A program made the translations under genes and the position numbers. Under the pieces are notes generated by a model, which ran no database searches, was not told where the DNA came from, and worked only from the letters and a program-made list of their open reading frames with translations. DNA of 64,000 nt, from contig NZ_CP140155.1 of assembly GCF_034479375.1 (NCBI RefSeq), positions 3,386,501 to 3,450,500 of the forward strand, given 5' to 3'. Shown piece after piece: positions 19,112 through 28,609 of the stretch; the stretch's first letter is position 1; each line of letters starts with the position of its first letter. Origin of the DNA: Rhodopseudomonas palustris. Its GTDB lineage: Bacteria > Pseudomonadota > Alphaproteobacteria > Rhizobiales > Xanthobacteraceae.

Positions 19112-20077
19112 TCAATGCATCCGCGGCCCTTTGAGGAACTTGGCGCGATCCGCCGAATGCAGCACGACGTCGAAGGTGGCGCCGCCGCTGAACAGCGTCA
19201 GCGGGACCTCGACGCCGGCTTCGCCGAGCGCCCACACCTTGCGATAGAATTCGGCCTCGCTCGTCACCTTGTCGCCCGCGACGGCGAGAATCACGTCACC
19301 CGATTTCAATTCGGCGCGCGCGGCGGGCCCCTTCGGGGCGATCCCGACCACGACGATCCGGTCCTCGATCTCGGTCGAATACAGCCCGAGCCACGGCCGC
19401 GGCGGCTTGTCGACCCGGCCGAATTTGCGCAGATCGCCCAGCACCGGCTTCAAGAGATCGATCGGCACCGCCATGTTGTAGTGCTCGTCGCTGCCGCTGC
19501 GCTCGATCTGCAGCGAGCCGATGCCGATCAGCTCGCCGGCGGCGGAGATCAATCCGGTGCCGCCCCAGTTCGGATGCGACGGTTCGGTGAAGATCGCGTC
19601 GTCGATCAGATATTCCCAATAGCCGGCGAAAGGCTGCCGCGCCGCGATCCGCCCCGCGACCGACCGAACGCGGCCGCCGACGCCGCCGATGATCACGCGA
19701 TCGCCGGTCTTCGCCGCGCTGGAATTGCCGAGCCGCAGCGGCGGCAGGTCGATCGCGCCGAGCGCCTGCACCAGGCCGAAGCCGCTGTCGGAATCGATGC
19801 CGAGCGCGTGGCCCTCGACCGCCCGGCCGTCGCCGAGATGCAGCCAGACCGTCTCCGCCTCGGTGATCAGATAGCCGATGGTCAGCAGCAAGCCGTCGTC
19901 GATCAGGACGGCGTTGCCGGCGCGTTCGGTGCCGAGCGTGTTCGCGGTGAACGCGTCGGGCGGAATGATGGCGTGCAGGCCGAGCACTGCCGACAGCACG
20001 CGGTCGAGGTCGAACGGAAAGTCCGAAGCGCGCGGCCGGATCGCGGCCGGCACATTCCATTCGGGCAAGGAAGGCAT
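19112..20077 (-). CDS. S1C (HtrA-like) pseudo-protease with PDZ domain
   Basis: 321 residues with the fold order of an HtrA protease plus one PDZ domain (about 225-310), but all three catalytic positions are replaced. The His motif TNNHVV reads TIGYLI (Tyr69), the Asp motif TDLAL reads SGFGL (Gly99), and the GNSGGP nucleophile loop reads PNWGGT (Trp171). No signal peptide is visible, so it may be cytoplasmic. It probably works as a binding or scaffold protein rather than a peptidase; the partner is unknown. It has no operon partner. Confidence 0.85.
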   Translation of the reverse strand: MPSLPEWNVPAAIRPRASDFPFDLDRVLSAVLGLHAIIPPDAFTANTLGTERAGNAVLIDDGLLLTIGYLITEAETVWLHLGDGRAVEGHALGIDSDSGFGLVQALGAIDLPPLRLGNSSAAKTGDRVIIGGVGGRVRSVAGRIAARQPFAGYWEYLIDDAIFTEPSHPNWGGTGLISAAGELIGIGSLQIERSGSDEHYNMAVPIDLLKPVLGDLRKFGRVDKPPRPWLGLYSTEIEDRIVVVGIAPKGPAARAELKSGDVILAVAGDKVTSEAEFYRKVWALGEAGVEVPLTLFSGGATFDVVLHSADRAKFLKGPRMH

Positions 20078-20315
20078 CCGGCGTCTCCATTGTGCATCAG
20101 CGCAACCGGAAATATCGGCACCCCGGGGGCCAATTGCAAGCCGACGGGCCGCGCCCTGCCCCCGCGCCGCGCTTCGCGATAATCCAGCGTTAATCTCGGT
20201 TTCCTACACTCGCCGCGAGGCGGACAGCCCGATGCGAGCGACCGCGCGCCTCCGCACCGCGTGCCGTGCGCCCGCAAACACGGACTGTTCCAGCCGTCGA
20301 CGCAAGGTTGCAGCG

Positions 20316-21557
20316 ATGACCGACTTTGCCATCACGGCCGCCCCTTCCCCGGCGACGGCGCCACGGCTGCGAGCCCTGCAGCTCGCTTTGCTGTGGTTCG
20401 TCGGCGCCAGCGGCGCGATCGTCTTCATCGAGCCGAGCCCGTATGAATTCGCGATCCTGCTGTCGATCGTGGTGTTCTTCGCCTCCGGCCTGCGGATCAC
20501 GCCGGCGCTGATCGTGCCGATCGCGCTCTTGATCGGCGTCGAGCTCGGCTACACCGTCGGCGCCAGCTCCCTTCTCGACGATCCGATCATCCTGAACTGG
20601 CTGCTGACGTCGTGGTACATGGCGATCACCGCGATATTCTTCGCGCTGGTGACGCTCGAGAACACCGGCGACCGGATCGAGGCGCTCGCCAAAGGCTATC
20701 TGGTCGGCGGGCTGATCGCGTCGCTGGCCGGGATCGCCGGCTATTTCAACCTGATCCCGGGCGCCACGGATCTGCTGACCTATGCGGGGCGCGCGCGCGG
20801 CACCTTCAAGGACCCGAACGTGCTCGGCGCGTTCCTGATCTTTCCGGCGGTCTACGCGCTGCAGCGGGTGATCGAAGGCTCGTTCTGGAGCGCGATGCGC
20901 AATGCGATCGCGTTCGGCATCATCGCGCTGGCGATCTTCCTGGCGTTCTCGCGCGCCGCCTGGGGCACGCTCGCCGGCGCATCGATGCTGACGATCGCGC
21001 TGATGTTCGTCACCGCGCCGACGCAGCAGCGGCGGCTGCGGATCGTGATGCTGGCGGCGCTCGCCGGCCTGCTGCTGGTCGCGGCGATCGCGGTGCTGCT
21101 GTCGTTCGACCGGATCGACGCGCTGTTCAAGGAGCGCGCCAGCTTCTCGCAGCCCTACGACAGCGGCCGGTTCGGCCGGTTCGGCCGGCATCTGCTCGGC
21201 GCCGGCATGGCGCTGGACTATCCGACAGGGATCGGGCCGCTGCAGTTCCGGCGGTTCTTTCCCGAGGACACCCACAATTCGTTCCTCAACGCCTTCATGT
21301 CCGGCGGCTGGATCAGCGGCATCCTGTATCCGGCCCTGGTGTTCATCACCGCGGCCTACGGCCTGCGCAACGTCTTCGTCCGCACGCCGTGGCAGCGCAC
21401 CTACATCGCCATCGTCGCGACCCTGATCGTGACGCTACTGGAAAGCTTCATTATCGATACCGATCACTGGCGGCACTATTTCATGCTGATCGGCTTGACC
21501 TGGGGCGTCGCAATTGCGAGCAGTCGCATCCGGTTCCAGAGCAACGCCGGGCCCTGA
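20316..21557 (+). CDS. O-antigen ligase / Wzy-like polysaccharide polymerase
   Basis: 413 residues with 10 or more predicted helices and the large extracytoplasmic loop typical of the O-antigen ligase/Wzy family (around 265-320, ending in the conserved EDTHNSFLNAF motif). It probably polymerises or transfers lipid-linked oligosaccharide in the exopolysaccharide pathway. The start at 20316 (MTDFAIT) is chosen because the upstream in-frame stretch is arginine-rich and non-membrane. It is the first gene of the plus-strand run with the 4-epimerase and WecG-type transferase. Confidence 0.82.
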   Translation: MTDFAITAAPSPATAPRLRALQLALLWFVGASGAIVFIEPSPYEFAILLSIVVFFASGLRITPALIVPIALLIGVELGYTVGASSLLDDPIILNWLLTSWYMAITAIFFALVTLENTGDRIEALAKGYLVGGLIASLAGIAGYFNLIPGATDLLTYAGRARGTFKDPNVLGAFLIFPAVYALQRVIEGSFWSAMRNAIAFGIIALAIFLAFSRAAWGTLAGASMLTIALMFVTAPTQQRRLRIVMLAALAGLLLVAAIAVLLSFDRIDALFKERASFSQPYDSGRFGRFGRHLLGAGMALDYPTGIGPLQFRRFFPEDTHNSFLNAFMSGGWISGILYPALVFITAAYGLRNVFVRTPWQRTYIAIVATLIVTLLESFIIDTDHWRHYFMLIGLTWGVAIASSRIRFQSNAGP

Positions 21558-21597
21558 CATCCGCGACCCTGTGAAACGCAGCGACGAGAAGCCCGAC

Positions 21598-22581
21598 ATG
21601 GACAGTTACATCCTCGTCACCGGCGGCGCCGGCTATATCGGCAGCCATATGACGCTGGCGCTGCAGGCCGCCGGCGAACGGCCGCTGGTGATCGACGATC
21701 TCTCGGCCGGGCTGCGTGGCGCCGTGCCCGCAGGCGTGCCGTTCTTTCAGGGCTCGGTCGGCGATGCCGGCTTCGTCGGCGACATCATGGAGCGCCACCC
21801 GATAGCAGCGATCATCCATTTCGCCGCCAGCGTCGTGGTGCCGGAATCGGTGGCGAACCCGCTGGCCTATTATCGCAACAACACCGCCAACGCCCGCACG
21901 CTGATCGACTGCGCGGTGCAGCGGAAGATTCCGCATGTCGTGTTCTCGTCGACCGCGGCGGTGTATGGCGAGCCCGACCGCAATCCGATCGGCGAGGATC
22001 AGCCGACGCAGCCGATCAATCCGTATGGCCGTTCGAAACTGATGGTCGAATGGATACTCGGCGATGTCGCCCGCGCCCATCCGCTGAGCTACGCGGCGCT
22101 GCGCTACTTCAACGTCGCCGGCGCCGATCCCGACGGCCGCGCCGGTCAGTCGTCGCCGAACGCCACGCATCTGATCAAGATCGCCGTGCAGGCCGCGCTC
22201 GGCAAGCGCGACGGCCTCGACGTGTTCGGCACCGACTATCCGACCGCGGACGGCTCCTGCATCCGCGACTACGTCCATGTCGCCGACCTCGTCGCGGCCC
22301 ATCTCGACGCGCTGCGCTATCTGCGCGCCGGCAAACCCAGCGTCACCTGCAACATCGGCTACGCCAACGGCTATTCGGTGCTGGAGGTGATCGACGTGGT
22401 GAAGCGCGTCTCGGGCGTCGATTTCCCGGTCCGCATCAAGGGCCGCCGCGCCGGCGACCCCGCGGCGCTGGTGGCCGCGAACGATCGGGCGAAGAGCCTG
22501 CTGGGCTGGACGCCGCGCTACGACGATCTCGAGACCATCGTCCGCCACGCGCTCGCCTGGGAACGCCGCCTCCCCGCCTGA
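21598..22581 (+). CDS. galE: UDP-glucose 4-epimerase
   Basis: 327 residues, extended SDR family. The NAD-binding motif GGAGYIGSH is at about 9-17, the catalytic Ser/Thr segment is SSTAAVYG, and the Tyr-x3-Lys pair is YGRSK near residue 143. It interconverts UDP-glucose and UDP-galactose for polysaccharide building blocks. The ATG at 21598 lies 40 bases after the polymerase stop, so the two are probably co-transcribed. Confidence 0.94.
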   Translation: MDSYILVTGGAGYIGSHMTLALQAAGERPLVIDDLSAGLRGAVPAGVPFFQGSVGDAGFVGDIMERHPIAAIIHFAASVVVPESVANPLAYYRNNTANARTLIDCAVQRKIPHVVFSSTAAVYGEPDRNPIGEDQPTQPINPYGRSKLMVEWILGDVARAHPLSYAALRYFNVAGADPDGRAGQSSPNATHLIKIAVQAALGKRDGLDVFGTDYPTADGSCIRDYVHVADLVAAHLDALRYLRAGKPSVTCNIGYANGYSVLEVIDVVKRVSGVDFPVRIKGRRAGDPAALVAANDRAKSLLGWTPRYDDLETIVRHALAWERRLPA

Positions 22582-22772
22582 GGCGGTGCGTCCGCCGATG
22601 CGTCATCGCGGCACGCCGGCCCGCGCCGGCACAGGCCTGCCACATCGCGGGACATCCGGGCGAAATTGCCGGCCTATTTTCAACCGGGCAGTTAACCGTT
22701 TTACCTTGTTGAACGGATGCGGTTAAGCAGCGATTGCACGGCCGTTAAGATGAGCTAATTGTTCTATTCGAA

Positions 22773-23738
22773 ATGATCGAACAGCGCGTCTTGAACCAGC
22801 ATCGACCAGCGGAATCCGCAATGCCCCACGTGCAAGTTGCCGGCCGAGAGCCGAACCATGCGCCCGGCGAACGACGGGATTCGGATCGCCGCGTCGCGCC
22901 GTTCTCGATCCCCGACTCGCTCGCCGATCTGACGTTCGGCGAGCGTCGCGTCGCGGGCGATCGCCGGCGCAACCGATTTCCGCAATGGAAGCGCAACGTC
23001 ATCGGCGGGCTGCCGATCGTGGTCGCCGACCGCGCCGAGACCGCGACCGCGATGGTCGACGAGGCGCTGAAGCGCCGCGGGCTGTGGCGCCATCCCGCCT
23101 ACATGACCTCGACCAACGGCGAGGTGACCTATCGCTGTGCGGTCGATCCGTCCCAGCACGCGATGTTTCTGCAGGCCGATGCGATCCATGCCGACGGCAT
23201 GCCGCACGTCTTCGTCTCGCGTTTCAAATGCGACGTGCCGCTGCCGGAACGCGTCGCCACCACCGACCTGTTCCACGATGTCGCGCGCGAAGCCGGCGCG
23301 CGCGGCGCCACGATGTTCATGCTCGGCGCCGACGAGACCTCGAACCAGCGCGCCGCCGAGTTGGTCGCGAGGCGATATCCCGACGTCCGCCTGGTCGGCC
23401 GCCGCAACGGATACTTCGCCGACGAGGCGGAAGAGATCGCCGCCTGTGAGCGGATCTCCGAACTCGCGCCGGACATTCTCTGGATCTCGATGGGCGTGCC
23501 GCGCGAGCAGGTGTTCATCGCCAGGCATCGTCACCGCCTCACCACGATCGGCGTCATCAAGACCTCCGGCGGCCTGTTCGACTTCCTGTCGGGATCGAAG
23601 CCGCGGGCGCCGCAGTGGATGCAGCGGATCGGCCTGGAATGGCTGTGGCGGATGGCGCTCGAGCCGCGCCGGCTCGGGATGCGCTATCTCAAGACCAACC
23701 CCTACGCGATGTATCTGCTGCTGACGCAGACGCGGTGA
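22773..23738 (+). CDS. WecG/TagA/CpsF-family glycosyltransferase
   Basis: 321 residues. The C-terminal half carries the family signature: MFMLGADETSNQRAAELV, ILWISMGVPREQVF, TSGGLFDFLSGSKPRAPQWMQ and the WLWRMALEPRRLGMRYL tail. It transfers a sugar, typically N-acetylmannosamine, galactose or glucuronate depending on the subfamily, onto a lipid-linked intermediate at the membrane. The N-terminal 75 residues are poorly conserved and arginine-rich; an internal start at 22821 (MPHVQVAG) is possible. Preceded by 190 bases of AT-richer DNA that probably contains its promoter. Confidence 0.9.
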   Translation: MIEQRVLNQHRPAESAMPHVQVAGREPNHAPGERRDSDRRVAPFSIPDSLADLTFGERRVAGDRRRNRFPQWKRNVIGGLPIVVADRAETATAMVDEALKRRGLWRHPAYMTSTNGEVTYRCAVDPSQHAMFLQADAIHADGMPHVFVSRFKCDVPLPERVATTDLFHDVAREAGARGATMFMLGADETSNQRAAELVARRYPDVRLVGRRNGYFADEAEEIAACERISELAPDILWISMGVPREQVFIARHRHRLTTIGVIKTSGGLFDFLSGSKPRAPQWMQRIGLEWLWRMALEPRRLGMRYLKTNPYAMYLLLTQTR

Positions 23739-23758
23739 TGCGGTTCACTGATCGATGT

Positions 23759-23848
23759 CGTCATGGCCGGGCTTGTCCCGGCCATCCACGTCTTCGGACC
23801 CAGCACCACTGCAGGTCGTGGATGCCCGGCACAAGGCCGGGCATGACG
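23759..23848. repeat. Interspersed palindromic repeat, family 1, copy B
   Basis: Same two-arm design as at 15929 (CGTCATGGCCGGGCTTGTCC ... GTGGATGCCCGGCACAAGG...CATGACG). It sits between the stop codons of two convergent genes, where it could serve as a bidirectional terminator. Confidence 0.87.
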
Positions 23849-23875
23849 GACACGGGCTTCAGCGGCTGACCTGCT

Positions 23876-25198
23876 CTACTTGCGCGGCCGCATCAGCATC
23901 TCGTCGGTGATCGCGATCTGATCCGGTCGATAATGGCCGACGCCCCATTCGGTCTGCAGGCCGAACGGCGGATCGTTCGACGGCCCGATCAGCCACCAGC
24001 TTCCGCTGACCGGCTGCTGATCGCCCGAAAACGTCGGGCCGCCCTCGCCGCCGTATTTGCCGTTCATGTAGTCGATCAGATTGCGCGCCCATTCGCGGGT
24101 CTCGGGCGTGCGCAGCGACGCGCCCATCTCGCCGATCCACACCGGCGCGATGTCGTCGCGAACGAGATAACCCCAGGTGTGGTTCATCCGGTCGATGAAG
24201 CCCTTGCCGGTTTCGGGAATGCCCCAGCGCTTGGTGTCGGCGATCTCTTCCGGATATTCGTGGATCGAGTACACCAGCTTGTTCGGAATCTTCAGCCGCA
24301 CCGGATTGGCGCCCGCCGCGGTGAGATTGCCCGCGGGGGCGGCATGGCGCGGATCCATGCCCGAGGATTCCGGCGGCGGCCTGTAGGTTTCCGGGCCTTC
24401 GCAGATGATCAGCACCCGCGGCTCGACGTCCTGGATCGCCGAGCCGACGTCCTCGCACATCGCCTTGATGTCGGTCGGCCCGCCGCCGCCCCAGGTGATG
24501 CGGCCGCGATCGCCGTTCGGCTCGTTGTGCAGATCGTAGCCGATCACGGTGGGATTATTGGCGAAGGTCTTCGCCACCAACAGCCAGTTCTGCTTGAATT
24601 GCTCCGCCGTGACCCGGCCCGGCACCAGGCCGTCGGTGTTGTCGGTGCCCGGGCCGAGATCGAACCACAGCCCGTTGCGCTGCTGCCCGGCGGTGCCCTG
24701 ATTGGTGTGGTGATTGAAGATCACCTTGAGGCCGATGTCCTGCGCGTAGTCGACGATGCGCCGGAACGCCACCAGCGTCGTGCCGTAGCGATAGCGCCCC
24801 TGCGCGTTCGGCGTGTCGCTCGCCAGGAGTTCCGGATTGAGCGTGGTGTTGATCCAGCCGAGCCGGTCGCTGTAGCCGTTGAGCGGCGTGGTCAGGCCGA
24901 TATCGGTCCAGGGAATCCGCACCGCATTGAAGCCAGCGGCGACGATCGAATCCAGTACGGTCCGGTAGCTGACCTTCCAGATCCCCGACGGCGCCGCGCC
25001 GGGCGGCCCTTCGGTGCCGTTCCAGCCGATCGAGGCGATCCGCATCGGCCGGCCGGCATCGTCGATGATCTGGCTGCCGCGCGTGCTGAGCCAGCCGCGC
25101 GGCAGCAGCATGCCGCCGCGGCCCGCCGGCTGCAGATCGGCGGCCTGCCGGACGATCGCCGGCGGATCGGCGAGGTGGTTCGGCACGGCGGCGTCCAT
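23876..25198 (-). CDS. Glycoside hydrolase family 5 (cellulase-like)
   Basis: 440 residues. A GH5 barrel with the acid/base glutamate in LHNEPNG (about residue 229) and the nucleophile glutamate in WIGEMGA (about 356); HHTNQG and HEYP motifs lie between. Strikingly, no signal peptide is seen in the first 60 residues, so export by an unusual route or a cytoplasmic role is possible; alternatively the start is mis-set. It follows the VpsF-like gene by 10 bases and belongs to the exopolysaccharide locus, probably trimming or recycling polymer. Confidence 0.88.
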   Translation of the reverse strand: MDAAVPNHLADPPAIVRQAADLQPAGRGGMLLPRGWLSTRGSQIIDDAGRPMRIASIGWNGTEGPPGAAPSGIWKVSYRTVLDSIVAAGFNAVRIPWTDIGLTTPLNGYSDRLGWINTTLNPELLASDTPNAQGRYRYGTTLVAFRRIVDYAQDIGLKVIFNHHTNQGTAGQQRNGLWFDLGPGTDNTDGLVPGRVTAEQFKQNWLLVAKTFANNPTVIGYDLHNEPNGDRGRITWGGGGPTDIKAMCEDVGSAIQDVEPRVLIICEGPETYRPPPESSGMDPRHAAPAGNLTAAGANPVRLKIPNKLVYSIHEYPEEIADTKRWGIPETGKGFIDRMNHTWGYLVRDDIAPVWIGEMGASLRTPETREWARNLIDYMNGKYGGEGGPTFSGDQQPVSGSWWLIGPSNDPPFGLQTEWGVGHYRPDQIAITDEMLMRPRK

Positions 25199-25208
25199 CG
25201 CGCCCTCC

Positions 25209-26546
25209 TCAGCTCACATAGTTCGGCGGCGCATCCGGCCGGCGGAACAACGTCGCCACCACGATCAGGAAGATCGCGAAGGTGAAGAACCGCCCGGCGA
25301 ACGAGCCGAAAGTGCTGCACAGGAAGAAGAAGACCGCGATCGGAAAGACCGCCTTCGCGGTCATCCGCCGATACGCCTCCCACATCAGCAGCAGGATGCC
25401 GAGCATGATCAGCGACGCGACGATGACGCCCTGGAACACGCTCATCTGGATGAACGGGTTTTCCACGCCCCATTCCAGCCCGTACGAATAGACCTGCGAC
25501 CGCACATAGTCGGTATGCGCGCCCCACAACAGGTCGCCCCAATCGAACGACAACAGCAGCGGCACCATCAGCCAGCGGGTGCGCGCGCTGCCGCCGTCCT
25601 CGGTGAAGCGGTCGAGCAGCGGATCGAACGCGCCGATCGCCGCCAGCACTGCGATCGCCGCGATCCCGACCGGGATGATCGAGAACAGGACGATCAGGCC
25701 GCGCTGCGACACCTTCATGCCTGCCGCGACGCGGAACATTCCCCACAGCAGCATGCCCGCCATGATCAGTCCGGTCAGCAGGAACGCGGTACGCCCGCCG
25801 AAGGCTAGCAACGCCGCGCATTGCAGGAGGATCATCGGCATCCGCAGATTCGGCCGCAGCGCTTTGCCCGCGCCGCACAGCAGGCTGACGATGTAGACGC
25901 AGGTGATGGTCGCGGCGTGCAGCGGGTGGCTGAGAAACGCCGTCGCCCGCGGCTCGACCGTCGTCATGCCGTCCGGCGAATAGGTGATCAGCGGAAAGAT
26001 GTTGAACCCGATCGCCAGCTCGACCACCGCCAGCACCGCATTGACCAGGAAGAACCAGTGCAGGAAGCGCTCGAGCCGGTCCATGTTGTCCGGCGTCACG
26101 AACGGCAGCAGCATGGCGCACAGGAACAGATGCAGGTCGGTGTCGAAATACATGCCGAAGCCGTTGCGGCCGTCGACGACGATGTTGATCACCGCGAAGG
26201 TGGCGGCGCAGAAGAAGAAGATCGTGCCGAGCCTGGTCGCGAGATAATAGCGCGCGAGATCGCCCTTCTGCGGATAGGTGATCAGGAACACCGCGAACAG
26301 CAGCACGATGAAATAGGTCGAGACGTGAATCTTGGTGATCGGCGAACCGCCGATCGCGCTGTAGTCGTAGCCGATCAGGTCGAGCACGTTGGCCGACACC
26401 ACGAACAGCAGCACGATATAGACCGCCATCATTTTCTGGACGAGCGGTGGCGCGAACGGCAGCCGCAGCCGGATCGTCGAGGCGGCCGGGGCGGCGGGCG
26501 CGAACGCGACCGGCGGATGCGGCGCGCCGTGACCGCCCATGGTCAT
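25209..26546 (-). CDS. VpsF-family polysaccharide biosynthesis membrane protein
   Basis: 445 residues with about ten membrane helices and a cytoplasmic-looking Pro/Ala-rich N-terminus (1-35). The pattern and segments such as GRTAFLLTG and ENPFIQMSVFQG match VpsF-like proteins of exopolysaccharide loci, related to Wzy polymerases. The start ATG at 26546 overlaps the stop of the chain-length gene by ATGA. A second polymerase-like protein (20316) lies in the same locus, so the two may have different roles. Confidence 0.8.
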   Translation of the reverse strand: MTMGGHGAPHPPVAFAPAAPAASTIRLRLPFAPPLVQKMMAVYIVLLFVVSANVLDLIGYDYSAIGGSPITKIHVSTYFIVLLFAVFLITYPQKGDLARYYLATRLGTIFFFCAATFAVINIVVDGRNGFGMYFDTDLHLFLCAMLLPFVTPDNMDRLERFLHWFFLVNAVLAVVELAIGFNIFPLITYSPDGMTTVEPRATAFLSHPLHAATITCVYIVSLLCGAGKALRPNLRMPMILLQCAALLAFGGRTAFLLTGLIMAGMLLWGMFRVAAGMKVSQRGLIVLFSIIPVGIAAIAVLAAIGAFDPLLDRFTEDGGSARTRWLMVPLLLSFDWGDLLWGAHTDYVRSQVYSYGLEWGVENPFIQMSVFQGVIVASLIMLGILLLMWEAYRRMTAKAVFPIAVFFFLCSTFGSFAGRFFTFAIFLIVVATLFRRPDAPPNYVS

Positions 26547-28609
26547 GCCGCCACCGAGACGTCCGGCTCGACGAAGACGACCCGCGCCTTCACCTGACGC
26601 AGCTTCAGCAGATCGACCAGGATGGCGGCGTCCTCGCTCTTGCCGCCGGGTCCCTGCGCCAGGAACACGACTTCGTCGGCCAAATAGTACAGACCGAATT
26701 CGGACGCGGTCGATCCCATCTCGCCGCCGTCGACGATGACGCGGTCGAAGTCGCGCAACTGCCGGAACGCCAGCGACAGCGCCTGGCGGGCGCGCGGGTC
26801 GCGCTCGGCGACGGCCGACAGCCCGACCGGCACGATCCGCATCGCGGTCGGCTTGTGCAACTGCACCACCTCGTTGATCGCGGCGATTCCGGCCATCACG
26901 TCGCGCAGGCCGGGCGCCTTGTCGAAGCCGAGCCGCGACGTCGTCCGGTGCCGCGCGAGATCGGCGTCGACCAGCATCACGTCCATCTCGTTGGCGATCA
27001 CTGCGCGCGCGAGCTGCAGCGCGACGTCGTCGAGCCAGGCGGCGCGCTGCACCTGCACCAGCACCATGGTGTGGCCCTGCGGCGCCGCGAGCAGATCCTC
27101 GCTCAGCGCGCTCAGCCGGCCGGCGTGATGTTGCGCGATCACCGCGGGGCGGAACGCCGGCGCCGGCTCGGCCGCGGCGCGCGCCGGAACGTCGGGTTCG
27201 GCGACGGCGTCCGGCTCCGGTCCACGGTCCTGACGATCGAAGTAATCGCGCGCCAGCGCCAGCGCGATGCCGATGGTGAGCCCGGCGAAGATCGCGGCGG
27301 CGAGCATGATCATCGCCGGCGGCCAGCTCTTGTTCTCCGGCGTCGTGGCGCGGGAGATCAGCCGGATGTTGGTGGTGTCGATGCCCTGCCGCTCCTCGGC
27401 GGTCTTGGCCTTGGCGAGGAAACTCTCGTAGACGATCCGGCTCGACTCCGCCTTGCGCTCGAGTTCGCGCAGCGGCACCAGCAGCTTTTCGTTGGCCTGC
27501 GACTGCGTCTTCAGCGCGTCGAAATTGGCCTGCAGGGTCTGCACATTGGTGCGTTCGCTGGCGTAGGTGTTGCGGACCGATCGCGCGATCGTCTTCAATT
27601 CGCGCTGGATCGCCGCCTGGACGTCGCGGACCTGCGCGCGCGCCGCCTGCAGCGCCGGATGATTGGGGCCGTCGATCTGCGCGAGCTGCGCCTCTTCGCG
27701 CGACGCGTCGGCGAGCCGCCCGCGCAACTGCACGATCGCGGCCGACTGCATCGCCTCGGGCACCGCGTCGAGGCCGGCGTCGCCGTGCTCGATGGTTTCG
27801 ATCAGCCGCACGCGGGCCTGCGCATCGGCGAGCCTCGTCTTGGCGTTGGTCAATTGGGTGTTGGCTTCGTCGAGCTGCTGCTCGCTCACCATCCGGCTGC
27901 GCGCGCCGACCAGATTGTTGGCGGCCTTGTAGGCGGCGACCGCCTCCTCGCCGCGCTTGACCTCCTGCCGCAGCTTGCCGAGCTGCGCCGAGATCGCCTC
28001 CGAGGTCCGGCGCTGGAACGCCGAATTGGCGCCGGCCTGCTCTTCGAGATACGAGGTCGCGACCGCATTGGCGAGCGCCGCCGCGCGCGGCGCGGTGTCC
28101 GCCGACGCCAGAATGTCGATCACGAAGGAGCGGTCGATCCGCCGCGTGGTGACTTTCTTCCGCAGATTTCGCAGCGTGACCAGCGCGCGATCCTCCGGCT
28201 TGCCGAGCCCGATCAGCGCCTTCACCAGCCGGCCGAGGCCGACGCGCTCGCCGTTGAACTCCGGATCGTTCTGCAGGTTCATCTGCTCGATGACGCGGTT
28301 CAGCACCTCGTTCGAGGTGATGATCTTGAGCTGGCTCTCGACCAGCAGCAGGCCGTCGCCGGGAACCGAATTCTGCAGCGGATCGTCCTTCGGCGTGTAC
28401 TGATCGCGCGGGTCGACGAACACCTGCGCGGTGCCGGTGTAGGCAGGATGCGCGACCAGCAGATAGGCGACGACCAGCGCGCACAGCGCCAGCGGAACGC
28501 CGAACACCCAGTTCCTGCGCCGCGCCAGAATGCCGACGACGTTTCTGAAATCGACCCCGTCGGAATCGCGGCCTTCGGGGATGGTGGGTGAGGACGGCCT
28601 GGGCGACAT
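26543..28609 (-). CDS. Wzc-like exopolysaccharide chain-length protein with degenerate kinase domain
   Basis: 688 residues. Wzz-type chain-length determinant with helices at about 33-55 and 428-452, flanking a long extracytoplasmic region with extended coiled coil (about 195-400). The cytoplasmic C-terminus resembles a BY-kinase and keeps the Walker A' strand (VMLVDADLARH), but the P-loop position reads VQVQRAAWLDDVA with no GKS/T, and there is no C-terminal tyrosine cluster. ATP hydrolysis and autophosphorylation are therefore doubtful. It is the first gene of the minus-strand vpsF-GH5 operon. Confidence 0.85.
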   Translation of the reverse strand: MSPRPSSPTIPEGRDSDGVDFRNVVGILARRRNWVFGVPLALCALVVAYLLVAHPAYTGTAQVFVDPRDQYTPKDDPLQNSVPGDGLLLVESQLKIITSNEVLNRVIEQMNLQNDPEFNGERVGLGRLVKALIGLGKPEDRALVTLRNLRKKVTTRRIDRSFVIDILASADTAPRAAALANAVATSYLEEQAGANSAFQRRTSEAISAQLGKLRQEVKRGEEAVAAYKAANNLVGARSRMVSEQQLDEANTQLTNAKTRLADAQARVRLIETIEHGDAGLDAVPEAMQSAAIVQLRGRLADASREEAQLAQIDGPNHPALQAARAQVRDVQAAIQRELKTIARSVRNTYASERTNVQTLQANFDALKTQSQANEKLLVPLRELERKAESSRIVYESFLAKAKTAEERQGIDTTNIRLISRATTPENKSWPPAMIMLAAAIFAGLTIGIALALARDYFDRQDRGPEPDAVAEPDVPARAAAEPAPAFRPAVIAQHHAGRLSALSEDLLAAPQGHTMVLVQVQRAAWLDDVALQLARAVIANEMDVMLVDADLARHRTTSRLGFDKAPGLRDVMAGIAAINEVVQLHKPTAMRIVPVGLSAVAERDPRARQALSLAFRQLRDFDRVIVDGGEMGSTASEFGLYYLADEVVFLAQGPGGKSEDAAILVDLLKLRQVKARVVFVEPDVSVAA

